Assembly: GCF_021246445.1 (NCBI RefSeq)
Contig: NZ_JAJQXW010000001.1
Coordinates: forward strand, 930,001 to 994,000
Length of the DNA: 64,000 nt
Source: Rhabdothermincola salaria
GTDB lineage: Bacteria > Actinomycetota > Acidimicrobiia > Acidimicrobiales > Acidimicrobilacustridaceae
Direction: 5' to 3'
The translations under genes were made by a program, and so were the position numbers. The notes under the pieces were generated by a model, which searched no databases, had not been told where the DNA came from, and saw only the letters and a list, made by a program, of their open reading frames with translations. This document shows, piece by piece, positions 53,850-63,131 of the stretch (positions within the stretch are counted from its first letter, which is position 1; each line of letters opens with the position of its first letter).

Positions 53850-54404
53850 ATGCCCGCCACCTTCACCCGCATGGACGAGTCGACCCTCGAGGACTGGATG
53901 GAGATCGGCGCGGCCACGTCGGCCAACCAGGGCCGCGTGGCCGAGCGGATGCTCGAGCTGTTGCGCGCCCTGTCCAGCATCACCGACGGGTTCGGCACCG
54001 ATCAGCTCACCCACTGCCTGCAGACGGCCACCCTCGCCGAACGGGCCGGCGCCGACGACGACGTCGTCTTCGCGGCGCTGATGCACGACGTGGGCAAGGC
54101 GATCAGCGTGCCCAACCACCCGGCGATCTCCGCGGAGATGATCAAGCCCTACGTGCGGCCCGAGGTCTACGCCATGATCCGCGTCCACCAGGACTTCCAG
54201 GGTCGCCACTACTACGCCCACTTCGGCGGCGACCCCGATGCCCGCGACGCCCACCGGGCCGAGCTCAGCGACCAGGAGTGGGCGTTGGCGGAGCGCTTCG
54301 CCGACGAGTGGGACCAGGTGGCCTTCGACCCGGAGTACGACACCTTGCCGCTCGAGCACTTCGAGCCGCTGGTGCGCCAGGTCACCGCCCAGGCCCGCAT
54401 GTAG
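53850..54404 (+). CDS. HD-domain oxygenase-like/phosphohydrolase protein
   Basis: A 184-residue protein of the HD superfamily. THCLQTATLAERAGADDDVV and FAALMHDVGKAISVP hold the conserved His, His-Asp and later His of the metal site. This small type includes mixed-valent di-iron oxygenases related to PhnZ and inositol oxygenase, as well as hydrolases; which applies is unknown. The ATG at 53850 is preferred; a GTG at 53814 would add 12 residues. Confidence 0.78.
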   Translation: MPATFTRMDESTLEDWMEIGAATSANQGRVAERMLELLRALSSITDGFGTDQLTHCLQTATLAERAGADDDVVFAALMHDVGKAISVPNHPAISAEMIKPYVRPEVYAMIRVHQDFQGRHYYAHFGGDPDARDAHRAELSDQEWALAERFADEWDQVAFDPEYDTLPLEHFEPLVRQVTAQARM

Positions 54405-54443
54405 CGACCCCGGGCCCGAGCCGGACGGCCCGAGGAGCCGGCG

Positions 54444-55622
54444 TCAGAGGCCCCGGTGGTCCTCGGCCAGGCCGAGCAGCACCTGAGCCGATTCGAGGTA
54501 GGTCTTCTCGCTGATGAAGGCGTGCTGGGTGCCCGTGTAGATGTCGCGGAAGGCCCGCTCGAGCCGGCTGCCCTCACGGATCGCCGTGGTGCCGGCAGCG
54601 AGGTGGCACCACTGCGCCACCTCGCGGCTGGCCTCCGTGGCGTAGGTGGCAGCGATGCGCATGTCGGCGCGCATCCTGGGCGTGAGGGGTTCCCCGGCGG
54701 TCACGGCCGCCTCGGCGGTGGTGAAGGCGTCGAGGACCAGCAGGCGGGCGGCCCGCCACATGCCGGTGTGGTGGGCGAAGTTGCGCTGGAAGGTCTGGCG
54801 GTTGGCCAGGGTCTCCATGTCGCTCATGCGGACCTTGCTCAGGGCCAGCTCGGCGACGTCGTCGAGCATGCTCTGGGCCACGCCCAGCGCCCAGCCGGCA
54901 TGTCCGGCCGCGGTGATGGCCATGAGGCCCATGCGGAACGCCGGCCCCTCGCCCCGGTGAGGGGTGCGCTCGAAGAGGTTGAACACCCGGTGCTCGGGCA
55001 CGAACGTGTCGGTGGTGTTGTAGTCGTAGGAGCCGGTGCCCTTCAGGCCCTGGACGTGCCAGCCGTCGGTGAAGGTCAGGTCCTCGCGTGGGAACACGCC
55101 GGCGAGGAGCTGCACCTGGCCGTCGTCGTCGAGGACGATCTCACCGTCGTCCATCGGGAGGAAGCCGGCGCAGACCCAGGCCGAGTGGCCGGTCCCGGAC
55201 CCGAAGTTCCACGAGCCGCTCACCCGGTAGCCGCCGTCGACCTTGACGCCCTGGCCGTTGGGGGCGAACTGCCCACCGAGGGTGACCCGCTCGGACAGGT
55301 CGCCGAACACCTCGTCGAAGCCCTCGTCGGGCAGGTAGGCCGCGGTCGCCGCCGCCGACGGCAGGTTGGCGATGCCGATCCAGCCGAAGGAGCCGTCGAG
55401 CCAGGCCATCTGCTGCCAGGTCGCCAGCATCTCGGCGAAGCCCGGTTCGCTCCCCCCGGCCGGCGCCGGGTTCATGTGGCGCATGAGACCGGTGTCCCAC
55501 ATGGCCTCCACGATCGGCGCGGTCATGGTGCGGGCGGCCTCGGCGGCCCCCGCCTGCTCGGTCACCACGTCGGCCATGGCCGCCACGAGGTCGGTGCCGG
55601 TGTCCCCCAGAGTCATCGTCAT
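54444..55622 (-). CDS. Flavin-dependent monooxygenase, HsaA/DszC-like (acyl-CoA dehydrogenase fold)
   Basis: A 392-residue protein of the acyl-CoA-dehydrogenase fold. GGYRVSGSWNFGSGTGHSAW resembles the flavin-entry loop of HsaA-type hydroxylases, and MWRAARLLVLDAFTTAEAAV forms a helix of the C-terminal bundle. These group D enzymes use reduced flavin from a partner reductase; no reductase gene is adjacent. Not a classical acyl-CoA dehydrogenase because the catalytic Glu position is not evident. Start ATG 55622. Confidence 0.8.
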   Translation of the reverse strand: MTMTLGDTGTDLVAAMADVVTEQAGAAEAARTMTAPIVEAMWDTGLMRHMNPAPAGGSEPGFAEMLATWQQMAWLDGSFGWIGIANLPSAAATAAYLPDEGFDEVFGDLSERVTLGGQFAPNGQGVKVDGGYRVSGSWNFGSGTGHSAWVCAGFLPMDDGEIVLDDDGQVQLLAGVFPREDLTFTDGWHVQGLKGTGSYDYNTTDTFVPEHRVFNLFERTPHRGEGPAFRMGLMAITAAGHAGWALGVAQSMLDDVAELALSKVRMSDMETLANRQTFQRNFAHHTGMWRAARLLVLDAFTTAEAAVTAGEPLTPRMRADMRIAATYATEASREVAQWCHLAAGTTAIREGSRLERAFRDIYTGTQHAFISEKTYLESAQVLLGLAEDHRGL

Positions 55623-55726
55623 GCCTCGTTTGTAGCCGACAGCGCGCCCCGCCGGCGCACGGCGGCGGCCGATGCCCTGTCGGATCGAGCCCGGGGTCGT
55701 GGCTGGGGTGCCCCCTCCAGACGGGC

Positions 55727-56443
55727 TCAGCCGTGCCGGTTGGGCGACCCGGCCAGCGCCTGGGCCTCGTCGAAGAGCGCCTGGATGGCGACCGCCAGCT
55801 GGCTCGTGACCTCCCGGACGGCCCGACGGGGGACCCGCCCGTTCTCGCCCTTCGGAGGCGGCGTGATGGGGGTGCCGACGACGATCACGATCTTCACCGG
55901 ACGCACCCACTTGGACCCCTTGGCCATGGCCCGCTCGCTCCCGCCGATGCCCACCGGCAGGATCGGCGCACCGGTGCGGCAGGCGACGTAGCTGGGGCCG
56001 TCGAACACCTTGGCGATCTCGGGTCCGCTCTGTCGCGTCCCCTCGGGGAACATCACGAGGGGCTCGCCCCGCTCGATGACGGTCATGGACGCGCGCAGCG
56101 CGTCACGGTCGGCGGTGCCCCGTTCGACGGGGAACCCACCGAGGGAGGTCAGGAACCACCCCCCGAACCTCGAGGTCCACAGCGACTCCTTGCCCATGTA
56201 GCGCAAGCGCCGTCGGGTGATCGGCGCCAGGAGGGGCGTGTCCACGTTGGAGCGGTGGATCGGCGACACGATGAAGGGACCGGTGGCGGGGATGTTCTCG
56301 CGACCATGGACCTCGAGTCGGAACCACAGCCGGGCCCCACCGGCGATGAGGGCTCGCATGACCGCGTAGAAGATCCTCTGCGACCTGCTCAGGTCCTCGC
56401 CGAGCTCGTGTCCGGCCGGGACGTGGAGCTCGCGCCGGGTCAT
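55727..56443 (-). CDS. plsC: 1-acyl-glycerol-3-phosphate acyltransferase family (PlsC-like)
   Basis: A 238-residue membrane-bound acyltransferase with the catalytic H(x)4D box PIHRSNVDTP and the FPEGTR box. It transfers acyl chains to lysophosphatidic acid in phospholipid synthesis. The stop of cmk overlaps its start by 4 bp (56440-56443), so it belongs to the aro-cmk operon. Confidence 0.9.
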   Translation of the reverse strand: MTRRELHVPAGHELGEDLSRSQRIFYAVMRALIAGGARLWFRLEVHGRENIPATGPFIVSPIHRSNVDTPLLAPITRRRLRYMGKESLWTSRFGGWFLTSLGGFPVERGTADRDALRASMTVIERGEPLVMFPEGTRQSGPEIAKVFDGPSYVACRTGAPILPVGIGGSERAMAKGSKWVRPVKIVIVVGTPITPPPKGENGRVPRRAVREVTSQLAVAIQALFDEAQALAGSPNRHG

Positions 56444-57099
56444 CCGAGGCGCTCCAGGATGACGTCGACGATGTCGTCGATGCTCAGGTCGCTGGTGTCG
56501 ACCACGAAGGCCCCGTCGGCCTCACGCAGCGGATCGTGCTCGCGGCCCTGATCCAGGGCATCGCGGCGAGCCAGGTCGGCCGCCACCGTCTCGTAGTCGA
56601 GGTCGGTGACCTCCTTGGAGCGACGGGCCGCTCGCACCTCGGGGGCCGCATCGAGGTACACCTTCAGCGCCGCATCGGGGAACACCACGCTGCCGATGTC
56701 GCGACCCTCCATGACCCCTCCCCCCCGGACCTCGGCCCACTCGCGCTGACGGCGGCGCATCTCACCGCGGACGCGGGGGTTGGCGGCGACCACGCTCACG
56801 GCCCGGGTGACCTCCGGCCCGCGGATCTCGATGGTGGCGTCGACCCCGTCGACCGTCACGGTGCCCTCGGGGCTGACGTCGATGCTGAGCGACTCGGCCA
56901 GGTTGCCCACCACCTCGCCGTCCTCGGGATCGACCCCGCCCCGCAGGGCGGCGAAGGCCACCGAGCGGTACATCGCACCGGTGTCGAGGTAGGGCAGTCC
57001 CACCCGTTCGGCCACCGCTCGGGCCACCGTGGACTTGCCCGATCCGGCGGGGCCGTCGATGGCGATCACCCGCAGCGGGGCCTGGTCGTTCTCGGTCAT
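56440..57099 (-). CDS. cmk: Cytidylate kinase
   Basis: A 219-residue kinase that phosphorylates CMP and dCMP. The P loop is DGPAGSGKST (about residues 15-24), YLDTGAMYRSVA and VMEGRDIGSVVFPDA are CMP-binding motifs, and ARRSKEVTDLDYET is the lid. Overlaps aroA and plsC by 4 bp each. Confidence 0.95.
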   Translation of the reverse strand: MTENDQAPLRVIAIDGPAGSGKSTVARAVAERVGLPYLDTGAMYRSVAFAALRGGVDPEDGEVVGNLAESLSIDVSPEGTVTVDGVDATIEIRGPEVTRAVSVVAANPRVRGEMRRRQREWAEVRGGGVMEGRDIGSVVFPDAALKVYLDAAPEVRAARRSKEVTDLDYETVAADLARRDALDQGREHDPLREADGAFVVDTSDLSIDDIVDVILERLG

Positions 57100-58547
57100 C
57101 GGTCGCTCCCTGCGTGGGGCCGGTCGTCGCCAGGCGGTGGCCGCAGCGATTCCAGCACACTGAAGTAGTCGGGGAAGGTCTTGGCCACGCACCCGGGATC
57201 GGCGATGGCCACGCCGGCGGCCCTCAGTCCGAGCAGGGCGAAGCTCATGGCCATGCGGTGGTCGTCGTAGGTCTGCACCACCGCGGCACGAGGGGCGCCG
57301 GGGCGGATACTGAAGCCGTCGTCGTGCTCGGAGGCATCGATCCCGCAGCGGCGCAGCTCGGAGACGACCGCGGCGATGCGGTCGGTCTCCTTGCCGCGGA
57401 TGAAGCCGATGCCGCGCACCCGCGTGGGCGAGTCGGCGAAGACCGCCACCGCGGCGAGGGTCTGGGCGGTATCGGAGATGTCGGCGAAGTCGGCCTCGAC
57501 GCCGCGCAGGGTGCCGGTGCCTCGGACCTCGATGCCGTCGCGCTCGCGCACCACGGTGGCGCCCATGCGCTCGAGCACGTCCACGAAGGCCACGTCGCCC
57601 TGCAGCGAGTCCGGGTCGAGCCCTTCGACCCGCACCCGTCCGCCGGTGATGGCCGCCGCCGCGAAGAAGTACGACGCCGCCGAGGCGTCGGGCTCCACCG
57701 TGTACGACGCGGCCGCTCGGTAGCCCCAGGGCTCGGAGCGATCGTCCGGCGACGACGGACCAGGCCGGTGGATGACGAAGGTGCGCGCGTCCGGGCGTTC
57801 GACCGGCACGCCGAAGGAGCGCATCACCGCCACCGTCATGTCGAGGTAGGGCACCGACACGGGTGTCGTGGTGAGGCGCACCGTCATGGTGCCCGGAGGG
57901 CCGCACGGGGCGCTCAACAACAGCCCGGAGACGAACTGGCTGGACACGTCGCCCGGCAGGTCGAGCACCTGTGCAGGAGGGATCGGCGCGCTCGTCGCGC
58001 CCCCGCCACCGAGCGAGCTCGCGCCCGACGCCGGCGGGCCGCCCGTGCCCCGCACGGTGACGGGCAGGTGGCCGGGTCGGCCCTCCTCCACCACCTCGGC
58101 CCCCATGGCTCGCAGCGCGTCGAGCACCGGGCCCATGGGACGGGCTCGCAGGGCCTCCGCCCCGTCCAGGCGGTACGGACCGGCGCCCAGCGTCAACATG
58201 GGCAGGACGAAGCGCGACGTGGTGCCCGACAGCCGGGCGTCGAGATCGACGGGGCCATCCGCGATGCGTCCGCCGACACCGTCGACGGTGACCGTGAGGG
58301 TGGGCCGGTCGATGCGCACGTGTGCGCCCAGGCGGGCGATGCAGTCGAGCATGGCCTCGGTGTCGTCGGCGAAGAGCACGCCGGTCAGCACGCTGCGCCC
58401 GGGGGCCAGGGCGGCGGCGACGAGCGCTCGGTTGGTGATGCTCTTGGAGCCGGGCGGGCGCACGACGGCGTCGACCGGGCCCGCGAAGGGCAGCACCTCG
58501 TACGGGTCCGGGAGCGGGGCACCCGGCGGGCTGGCCGCGGCGGTCAT
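57096..58547 (-). CDS. aroA: EPSP synthase (3-phosphoshikimate 1-carboxyvinyltransferase)
   Basis: A 483-residue shikimate-pathway enzyme with PPGSKSITNRALVAAALAPG (phosphate/PEP-binding), LSGTTSRFVLPMLTLGAG, and FIRGKETDRIAAVVSEL with QTYDDHRMAMSFALLGLRAAG catalytic segments. It makes EPSP from shikimate-3-phosphate and PEP. A Gly/Ser-rich insert (GTGGPPASGASSLGGGG) lies near residue 170. It overlaps tyrA and cmk by 4 bp. Confidence 0.96.
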   Translation of the reverse strand: MTAAASPPGAPLPDPYEVLPFAGPVDAVVRPPGSKSITNRALVAAALAPGRSVLTGVLFADDTEAMLDCIARLGAHVRIDRPTLTVTVDGVGGRIADGPVDLDARLSGTTSRFVLPMLTLGAGPYRLDGAEALRARPMGPVLDALRAMGAEVVEEGRPGHLPVTVRGTGGPPASGASSLGGGGATSAPIPPAQVLDLPGDVSSQFVSGLLLSAPCGPPGTMTVRLTTTPVSVPYLDMTVAVMRSFGVPVERPDARTFVIHRPGPSSPDDRSEPWGYRAAASYTVEPDASAASYFFAAAAITGGRVRVEGLDPDSLQGDVAFVDVLERMGATVVRERDGIEVRGTGTLRGVEADFADISDTAQTLAAVAVFADSPTRVRGIGFIRGKETDRIAAVVSELRRCGIDASEHDDGFSIRPGAPRAAVVQTYDDHRMAMSFALLGLRAAGVAIADPGCVAKTFPDYFSVLESLRPPPGDDRPHAGSDR

Positions 58548-59671
58548 GTCAGCACCTGGAGCGTCGCCCGGTGGCCCTGGGCCAGCAACCCGCCGAGCAG
58601 GCGCTCACCGAGAGCCGCCTCGACCAGCAGGATCAGCACGCCCTCGTCACCTTCGACCGAGTGAGCGATCTCGATGTCGGCCACGCTGACGTCGAGCTCG
58701 GTGGCCAGCACCATGATCTCGGCCAGGGCCCCCTTGCGGTCGACGATCGGTACGCGGATCTCGGCCAGGTCCTCCGGACGGCTGAAGCGCGCCGGGAGGG
58801 CCAGTCGAGCGGCCCGGGCTCGTTCGAGCACAGCCACGAGGGCATCCCGGTCGTTGTCGGCGACGACGTCGCGCACCTGGGAGAGCGCGGCGATGAGACG
58901 GCTGAGCTCTTCGACGATCGCCGTGCGGTTCTCGGCGCAGATGTCGGGCCAGATGCCCGGGTGGCCGGCGGCGATGCGGGTCATGTCCCGGAAGCCGCCG
59001 GCCGCGAGCCGCAGCAGCCCCCGGTGCTGCTCGGCCCGCTCGTCGGCCAGGCCCATGAGCGACGCCGCGGTGAGGTGGGGCACGTGGGAGACCACCGCGA
59101 CCATGGTGTCGTGGCGTTCCGGAGGGATGGCCACGACCTCGGCGCCGAAGGTCGTGATGACGCCGCGCACCCGGGCGTAGGCGTCGTCGTCGGTGCCGGC
59201 CACGGGCGTGAGCACCCAGGTGCGGCCCTCGAACAGGTCGGCGCGGGCGCCGTCGACCCCTTCGAGCTCGGACCCGGCCATGGGGTGACCGCCCACGTAG
59301 CGCGGGTCGCCCATGAGGTCGAGCATCGGGGTCTTCACGCTGCCGGCGTCGGTGACCAGTCCCCCGGTGTCGGCCAGGGCCCGCACCACCTCGTCGGCGA
59401 CGGAACCGACCGGCACGGCCACGAAGGTGATGTCGGCGTCCACCGGTCCGTCGGGGGCGAGCGCATCGATCGCCCCTCGGTCGAGGGCCCGATCCAGGGT
59501 GGCTCGGTCACGGTCGCGACCGAGCACGAACCACCCGGCTCGCCGCAGGGCCAGAGCGATCGAGCCGCCCACCAGACCGGTGCCCACCACCAGGGCTCGT
59601 CGCCCCGCCGACGCGGGTGTCACCGGCCCGTCTTCGTCGGGGGCCGCTGCGGACCCGGACACGGTGGCCAC
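58544..59671 (-). CDS. tyrA: Prephenate dehydrogenase with C-terminal ACT domain
   Basis: A 375-residue enzyme of tyrosine synthesis. The NAD(P)-binding motif is VVGTGLVGGSIALALRR, VSHVPHLTAASLMG contributes the catalytic His, and GGHPMAGSELEGVD is a TyrA signature. The C-terminal domain (IRVPIVDRKGALAEIMVLAT, ELDVSVADIEIAHS) is ACT-like and is likely the site of Tyr feedback. GTG start at 59671. The gene lies 1 bp after aroH. Confidence 0.92.
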   Translation of the reverse strand: MATVSGSAAAPDEDGPVTPASAGRRALVVGTGLVGGSIALALRRAGWFVLGRDRDRATLDRALDRGAIDALAPDGPVDADITFVAVPVGSVADEVVRALADTGGLVTDAGSVKTPMLDLMGDPRYVGGHPMAGSELEGVDGARADLFEGRTWVLTPVAGTDDDAYARVRGVITTFGAEVVAIPPERHDTMVAVVSHVPHLTAASLMGLADERAEQHRGLLRLAAGGFRDMTRIAAGHPGIWPDICAENRTAIVEELSRLIAALSQVRDVVADNDRDALVAVLERARAARLALPARFSRPEDLAEIRVPIVDRKGALAEIMVLATELDVSVADIEIAHSVEGDEGVLILLVEAALGERLLGGLLAQGHRATLQVLT

Positions 59672-59672
59672 G

Positions 59673-60041
59673 TCACTCCGGCAGGTCGTCGCGCAGGCCC
59701 GCCGCCCCCTCGAGGTACACGTGACGCAGCTCGTCGCGGGCCCGTTCGGTCGTGAGGTGCATGAGCACCCTGATGCAGCGCTCGGTGGCGTCGACGATGT
59801 CGAGCTCGCGGGCACAGATCAGGGGGATGTCGCCGAACCCGACGTCGCGGGCCGCCGTGGCGGGAAAGACGCTGTGGATGTCATCGGTGGCGGTGAACAG
59901 CACGCTGATGATGTCGTCGTGGTGCACGCCGTTGCGGTCGAGCATGGCCTGGAGCAGCGCGACGGTGCGCGCCCGCACCTGCTCGGCGGTGTCGGCGTCG
60001 ACGGTCGTGGCCCCACGCAGGGCTCTCACAGCGGCGGTCAC
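59673..60041 (-). CDS. aroH: Monofunctional chorismate mutase, AroH class
   Basis: A 122-residue protein of the AroH type. The N-terminal VRALRGATTVDADTAEQVRA segment is diagnostic (Arg of the active site), and IRVLMHLTTE, with Arg, forms the other side. It converts chorismate to prephenate, feeding tyrA next door. GTG start at 60041. Placement of aroH beside tyrA and aroA makes a Phe/Tyr block. Confidence 0.93.
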   Translation of the reverse strand: MTAAVRALRGATTVDADTAEQVRARTVALLQAMLDRNGVHHDDIISVLFTATDDIHSVFPATAARDVGFGDIPLICARELDIVDATERCIRVLMHLTTERARDELRHVYLEGAAGLRDDLPE

Positions 60042-60052
60042 GGCCGGCGAGC

Positions 60053-60829
60053 CTACCCCTGGTCCGGTCGGGGCCCGGCGGCCCGTTCCAGGGCCCGCAC
60101 CTCGTCGTTGGTGAGCTCGCGCCACGTGCCCGGCTTCAGCCGGCGGTCTGACAGAGGGCCGATGCGGGTGCGCACCAACCGGCTGACGGGGTGGCCGATG
60201 GCCTCGCACATGCGCCGCACCTGGCGGTTGCGGCCCTCGTGGATGACGAGCTTGATGATGGACGGGGCCACCAGCGATGCCTGCGCCGGCGCGGTGCGCC
60301 CGTCCTCGAGCTCGACGCCTTCGCGCAGCTGCCGGATGGCCGCACGCGTCGGGGTGCCCTCCACGTGGGCCACGTACTCCTTGTCGACCCCGAACGACGG
60401 GTGCGTGAGGCGATGGGTCAGCTGGCCGTCGTTGGTGAGCAGCAGCAGGCCCTCGGTGTCGAGGTCGAGGCGGCCCACGGGGAAGACACGGGGCTCATCG
60501 GGCACCAGCTCCACGACGGTGGCGCGCCCCTGGGGGTCGTCGGCGGTGGTGACCACCCCTGCCGGCTTGTTCAACAGGTAGTGGACCCGCCCGGCCCTCA
60601 GCCCGACGGGCACACCGTCGACGGCGACGACGTCGGCCTCGGGATCGATGCGGCGGCCGAGTCGGGCGACGTCGCCGTTGACCGTGACGTGGCCACCGGC
60701 GATGAGGTCCTCGCAGGTGCGACGGCTACCCAGCCCGGCCGCCGCCATCACCTTCTGCAGGCGCTCACCCTCGGAGAGCACGGGTGCGGTGCGGCCCGTA
60801 CCATCCGGCGCGGCGCGGTCGTCGGGCAC
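60053..60829 (-). CDS. rluB: 23S rRNA pseudouridine synthase RluB/RsuA family
   Basis: A 258-residue enzyme with an N-terminal S4 domain (ERLQKVMAAAGLGSRRTCED) and a pseudouridine synthase domain with catalytic GRLDLDTEGLLLLTNDG (Asp) and KEYVAHVEG, NRQVRRMCEAIGHPV. In this position (after scpB) it matches the actinobacterial scpA-scpB-rluB-cmk-der order. Confidence 0.92.
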   Translation of the reverse strand: MPDDRAAPDGTGRTAPVLSEGERLQKVMAAAGLGSRRTCEDLIAGGHVTVNGDVARLGRRIDPEADVVAVDGVPVGLRAGRVHYLLNKPAGVVTTADDPQGRATVVELVPDEPRVFPVGRLDLDTEGLLLLTNDGQLTHRLTHPSFGVDKEYVAHVEGTPTRAAIRQLREGVELEDGRTAPAQASLVAPSIIKLVIHEGRNRQVRRMCEAIGHPVSRLVRTRIGPLSDRRLKPGTWRELTNDEVRALERAAGPRPDQG

Positions 60830-60832
60830 GGC

Positions 60833-61504
60833 TCAGCTCTCGCCGTCGAGGAGATCGCCGAGGACGGGACGATCGTCCGACGCACCCGCTGCGCCATCGG
60901 CCCCGGGGCCGTTCGGCCCGGTCGTGGACGGGTCGGGAGCGGCCGCCTCGATGCGCAGCCCGTGCTCGAGGGCCTCGACCACGTCGGCTCCGGGCACGAA
61001 GTCAGCCACCGCCGGGAGGTCGGACAGCGAGTTGAGGCCGAGCTTGTCGAGGAACAGCGGCGTGGTGCCGAACAGCACGGCCTGACCAGGGCCGGGATCG
61101 CGGGCCACCTCGGTGATGTAGCCGCGCTGCTCGAGGGTGCGCACCACGCCGTCGACGCTGACCCCCCGGATGGCGGCGACCTGGGCCCGGCTGATGGGCT
61201 GCTTGTAGGCGACGATGGCGAGCGTCTCGAGGGCGGCCGCCGACAGCTTGGCGGTCTGCCCCTCGAGCACGAAGCGCTCGACGTGGGGCGCCTGATCGGA
61301 GTGGCTCTGGTAGCGCCACCCTCCGGCCACCGGGGCCAGCTCGAAGCCCCGTTCCTGGGACCGGTACTCGTCGGCCAGCTCGGCCAGGGCCTCCTCGACC
61401 TCGCCGACGCCCACGTCGAGGATCTGGGCCAGCACCGTGGCCTGCACCGGCGAGTCGGCCACCATGACCATCGCCTCCAGGGCCCGCTTCACCTCCGCGG
61501 CCAC
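60833..61504 (-). CDS. scpB: Segregation and condensation protein B
   Basis: A 223-residue ScpB: two winged-helix domains (VKRALEAMVMVADSPVQATV, LAQILDVGVGEVEEALAEL, then LAIVAYKQPISRAQVAAIRG) that bind ScpA and SMC. GTG start at 61504, 3 bp after the scpA stop. C-terminal tail is low complexity. Confidence 0.93.
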   Translation of the reverse strand: MAAEVKRALEAMVMVADSPVQATVLAQILDVGVGEVEEALAELADEYRSQERGFELAPVAGGWRYQSHSDQAPHVERFVLEGQTAKLSAAALETLAIVAYKQPISRAQVAAIRGVSVDGVVRTLEQRGYITEVARDPGPGQAVLFGTTPLFLDKLGLNSLSDLPAVADFVPGADVVEALEHGLRIEAAAPDPSTTGPNGPGADGAAGASDDRPVLGDLLDGES

Positions 61505-61507
61505 CCC

Positions 61508-62287
61508 TCAGCCCTCGTAGGTGTCGACGCCGGCGAGGTCGGCCACCGCCATGGCCGGCGAGCCGAGCCACACGATGTCGATGTCGCCGAACGCGGCCGT
61601 CTGGTCGAGCTCCACCAACCCCTGCTTGAACAGCTCGAGCACGGCGAGGAAGCGCACCACGATCTCGATGCGGTCGACCAGGCTCTCGGTGAGGTGGCGG
61701 AACGTGACCCGGCCGGCACGGGGCAGCTCGTCGACGAGCTCGGCCACGGCATCAGTGACGGTGACCTTGATCGAGTGGATGTGGTCCACGCTCACGGCCG
61801 GCTTGGGCTTCGGGGTCATGGCCCGCAGGTACGCCGCCTTGAGGTCCTCGGCGTCGATCCCCGCCAACAGGTCCGGTGTCAGCTCCAGGAAGCGATCGTC
61901 GGGGCCGGCGGTCCTCGGTCGCGAGAGCGACGCAGCGTCGGCCAGCGAGGCGAACACGGCGGCGGCGTCCTTGAACGTCTTGCAGTCGAGCAGACGGGCC
62001 AGGAGCAGGTCGCGCTCCTCCCAGAGGGCGAACTCGTCGTCGAGGTCGACGTCGGCGTCCTCGGGCAGGAGGCGCTTGCACTTGAGCTCCACCAAGGTGG
62101 CGGCGATGAGGAGGAACTCGGTGGTGACCTCGAGGTCGAGGAACTCCATGCGATCGAGCTCGGCCAGGTAGGCGTCGATGATGCGCGACAGCGAGATCTC
62201 GTAGAGGTCGACCTGCTCGCGCAGGATCAGGTGGAGCAGCAGGTCGAAGGGACCCTCGAACACGGGGGTCTGCACCTCATAGGGCAT
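61508..62287 (-). CDS. scpA: Segregation and condensation protein A
   Basis: A 259-residue kleisin. FEGPFDLLLHLILREQVDLY is the N-terminal SMC-neck-binding region; the middle is acidic (EDADVDLDDEFALWEERD), and the C-terminal winged helix ends with VRFLAVLELFKQGLVELDQT. With ScpB and SMC it compacts the chromosome. It is the first gene of the operon; the ATG at 62287 is divergent from the lipoprotein gene at 62384. Confidence 0.94.
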   Translation of the reverse strand: MPYEVQTPVFEGPFDLLLHLILREQVDLYEISLSRIIDAYLAELDRMEFLDLEVTTEFLLIAATLVELKCKRLLPEDADVDLDDEFALWEERDLLLARLLDCKTFKDAAAVFASLADAASLSRPRTAGPDDRFLELTPDLLAGIDAEDLKAAYLRAMTPKPKPAVSVDHIHSIKVTVTDAVAELVDELPRAGRVTFRHLTESLVDRIEIVVRFLAVLELFKQGLVELDQTAAFGDIDIVWLGSPAMAVADLAGVDTYEG

Positions 62288-62383
62288 CGGCCCACGATAG
62301 GCCCGCCACGACGAGGCCCGGTGCACCGCGGTGGAGGTGCCCCTCGTCGCCGCCGGAGGTCTCGCCGCCTACCATCGCGGACG

Positions 62384-63022
62384 ATGCCCACATCGGCCCT
62401 CCACGCCCCGTCCGGACCGACCCCGCCGCCGCCGGGAACCGCCGGACGGCGCCTACGGGGCCGCGTCCTCGTCGGAGCGCTCGTGGTGCTCGGAGCCCTC
62501 GGCGCCTGCTCGTCGGAGCCGGAAGGTCCGCCTCCCGCCGAGGCGGCCGACGTCGTGGCGGGCGGTTTCGGGCTCGGCACCGATGTGCGGCAGTGCCTGC
62601 TCGGGCGTTTCGAGGACGACCCTTCGTCCAGTGTCGCCCTGTCCATCGGTGGGGCCGCCTCGCTGGACGACCGCCGAGCCCTCCAGGACGTGCTCGAGGG
62701 GTGCATCACGCCGGAGGCCCTCGCCGAGGTGATCGCCGCCGGCGCCGGCGCCGGCGTCCCCGGCACCGACGGCGAGCGGCAGGCCTGCCTCGAGCGAGAG
62801 GTCCTGGCCCTCGACCAGGAGCGGCGGTCGCTGCTGCTGGTGGGCCTGGCCCTGTCGGGCGACGGCACGCCCGACCAGCTCGACGTCGACCTGGGCGCGG
62901 TGACCAGCGAGCTGTTCGCGGCCTGCGACGTGGCATTCGACACCGACCCGGGCGACACCGACCCGGGCGACACCGACCCGAGCGACACCACCACCGCTCC
63001 CGGTTCCACCTCCGCACCCTGA
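62384..63022 (+). CDS. Hypothetical lipoprotein with Asp/Thr-rich tail
   Basis: A 212-residue predicted lipoprotein. The N-terminal helix (RGRVLVGALVVLGALGACSS) ends in a lipobox Cys. The mature part is helical with five Cys (for example RQCLLGRFE, EGCITPE, QACLEREV, AACDVAFD). The C-terminus has the near-repeat DTDPGDTDPGDTDPSDTTT, a flexible tether. Related uncharacterised Cys-rich exported proteins occur in Acidimicrobiia. Function unknown. Confidence 0.7.
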   Translation: MPTSALHAPSGPTPPPPGTAGRRLRGRVLVGALVVLGALGACSSEPEGPPPAEAADVVAGGFGLGTDVRQCLLGRFEDDPSSSVALSIGGAASLDDRRALQDVLEGCITPEALAEVIAAGAGAGVPGTDGERQACLEREVLALDQERRSLLLVGLALSGDGTPDQLDVDLGAVTSELFAACDVAFDTDPGDTDPGDTDPSDTTTAPGSTSAP

Positions 63023-63131
63023 CTCCGCCGAGGCCCCGACGGGCGGTCTCGTCCGCAGCCCCCGCCCACGAGCCCGACCGACGGGCAACCCCTTCGGGAG
63101 GGCGTCACCGGCGTCGGTAGCATCGCCCCCC

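Noticed and set aside
60191-62383. Upstream part of a very long plus-strand frame over rluB, scpB and scpA
   Set aside because: Antisense to three well-identified genes; only the last part, from ATG 62384, resembles a real lipoprotein.
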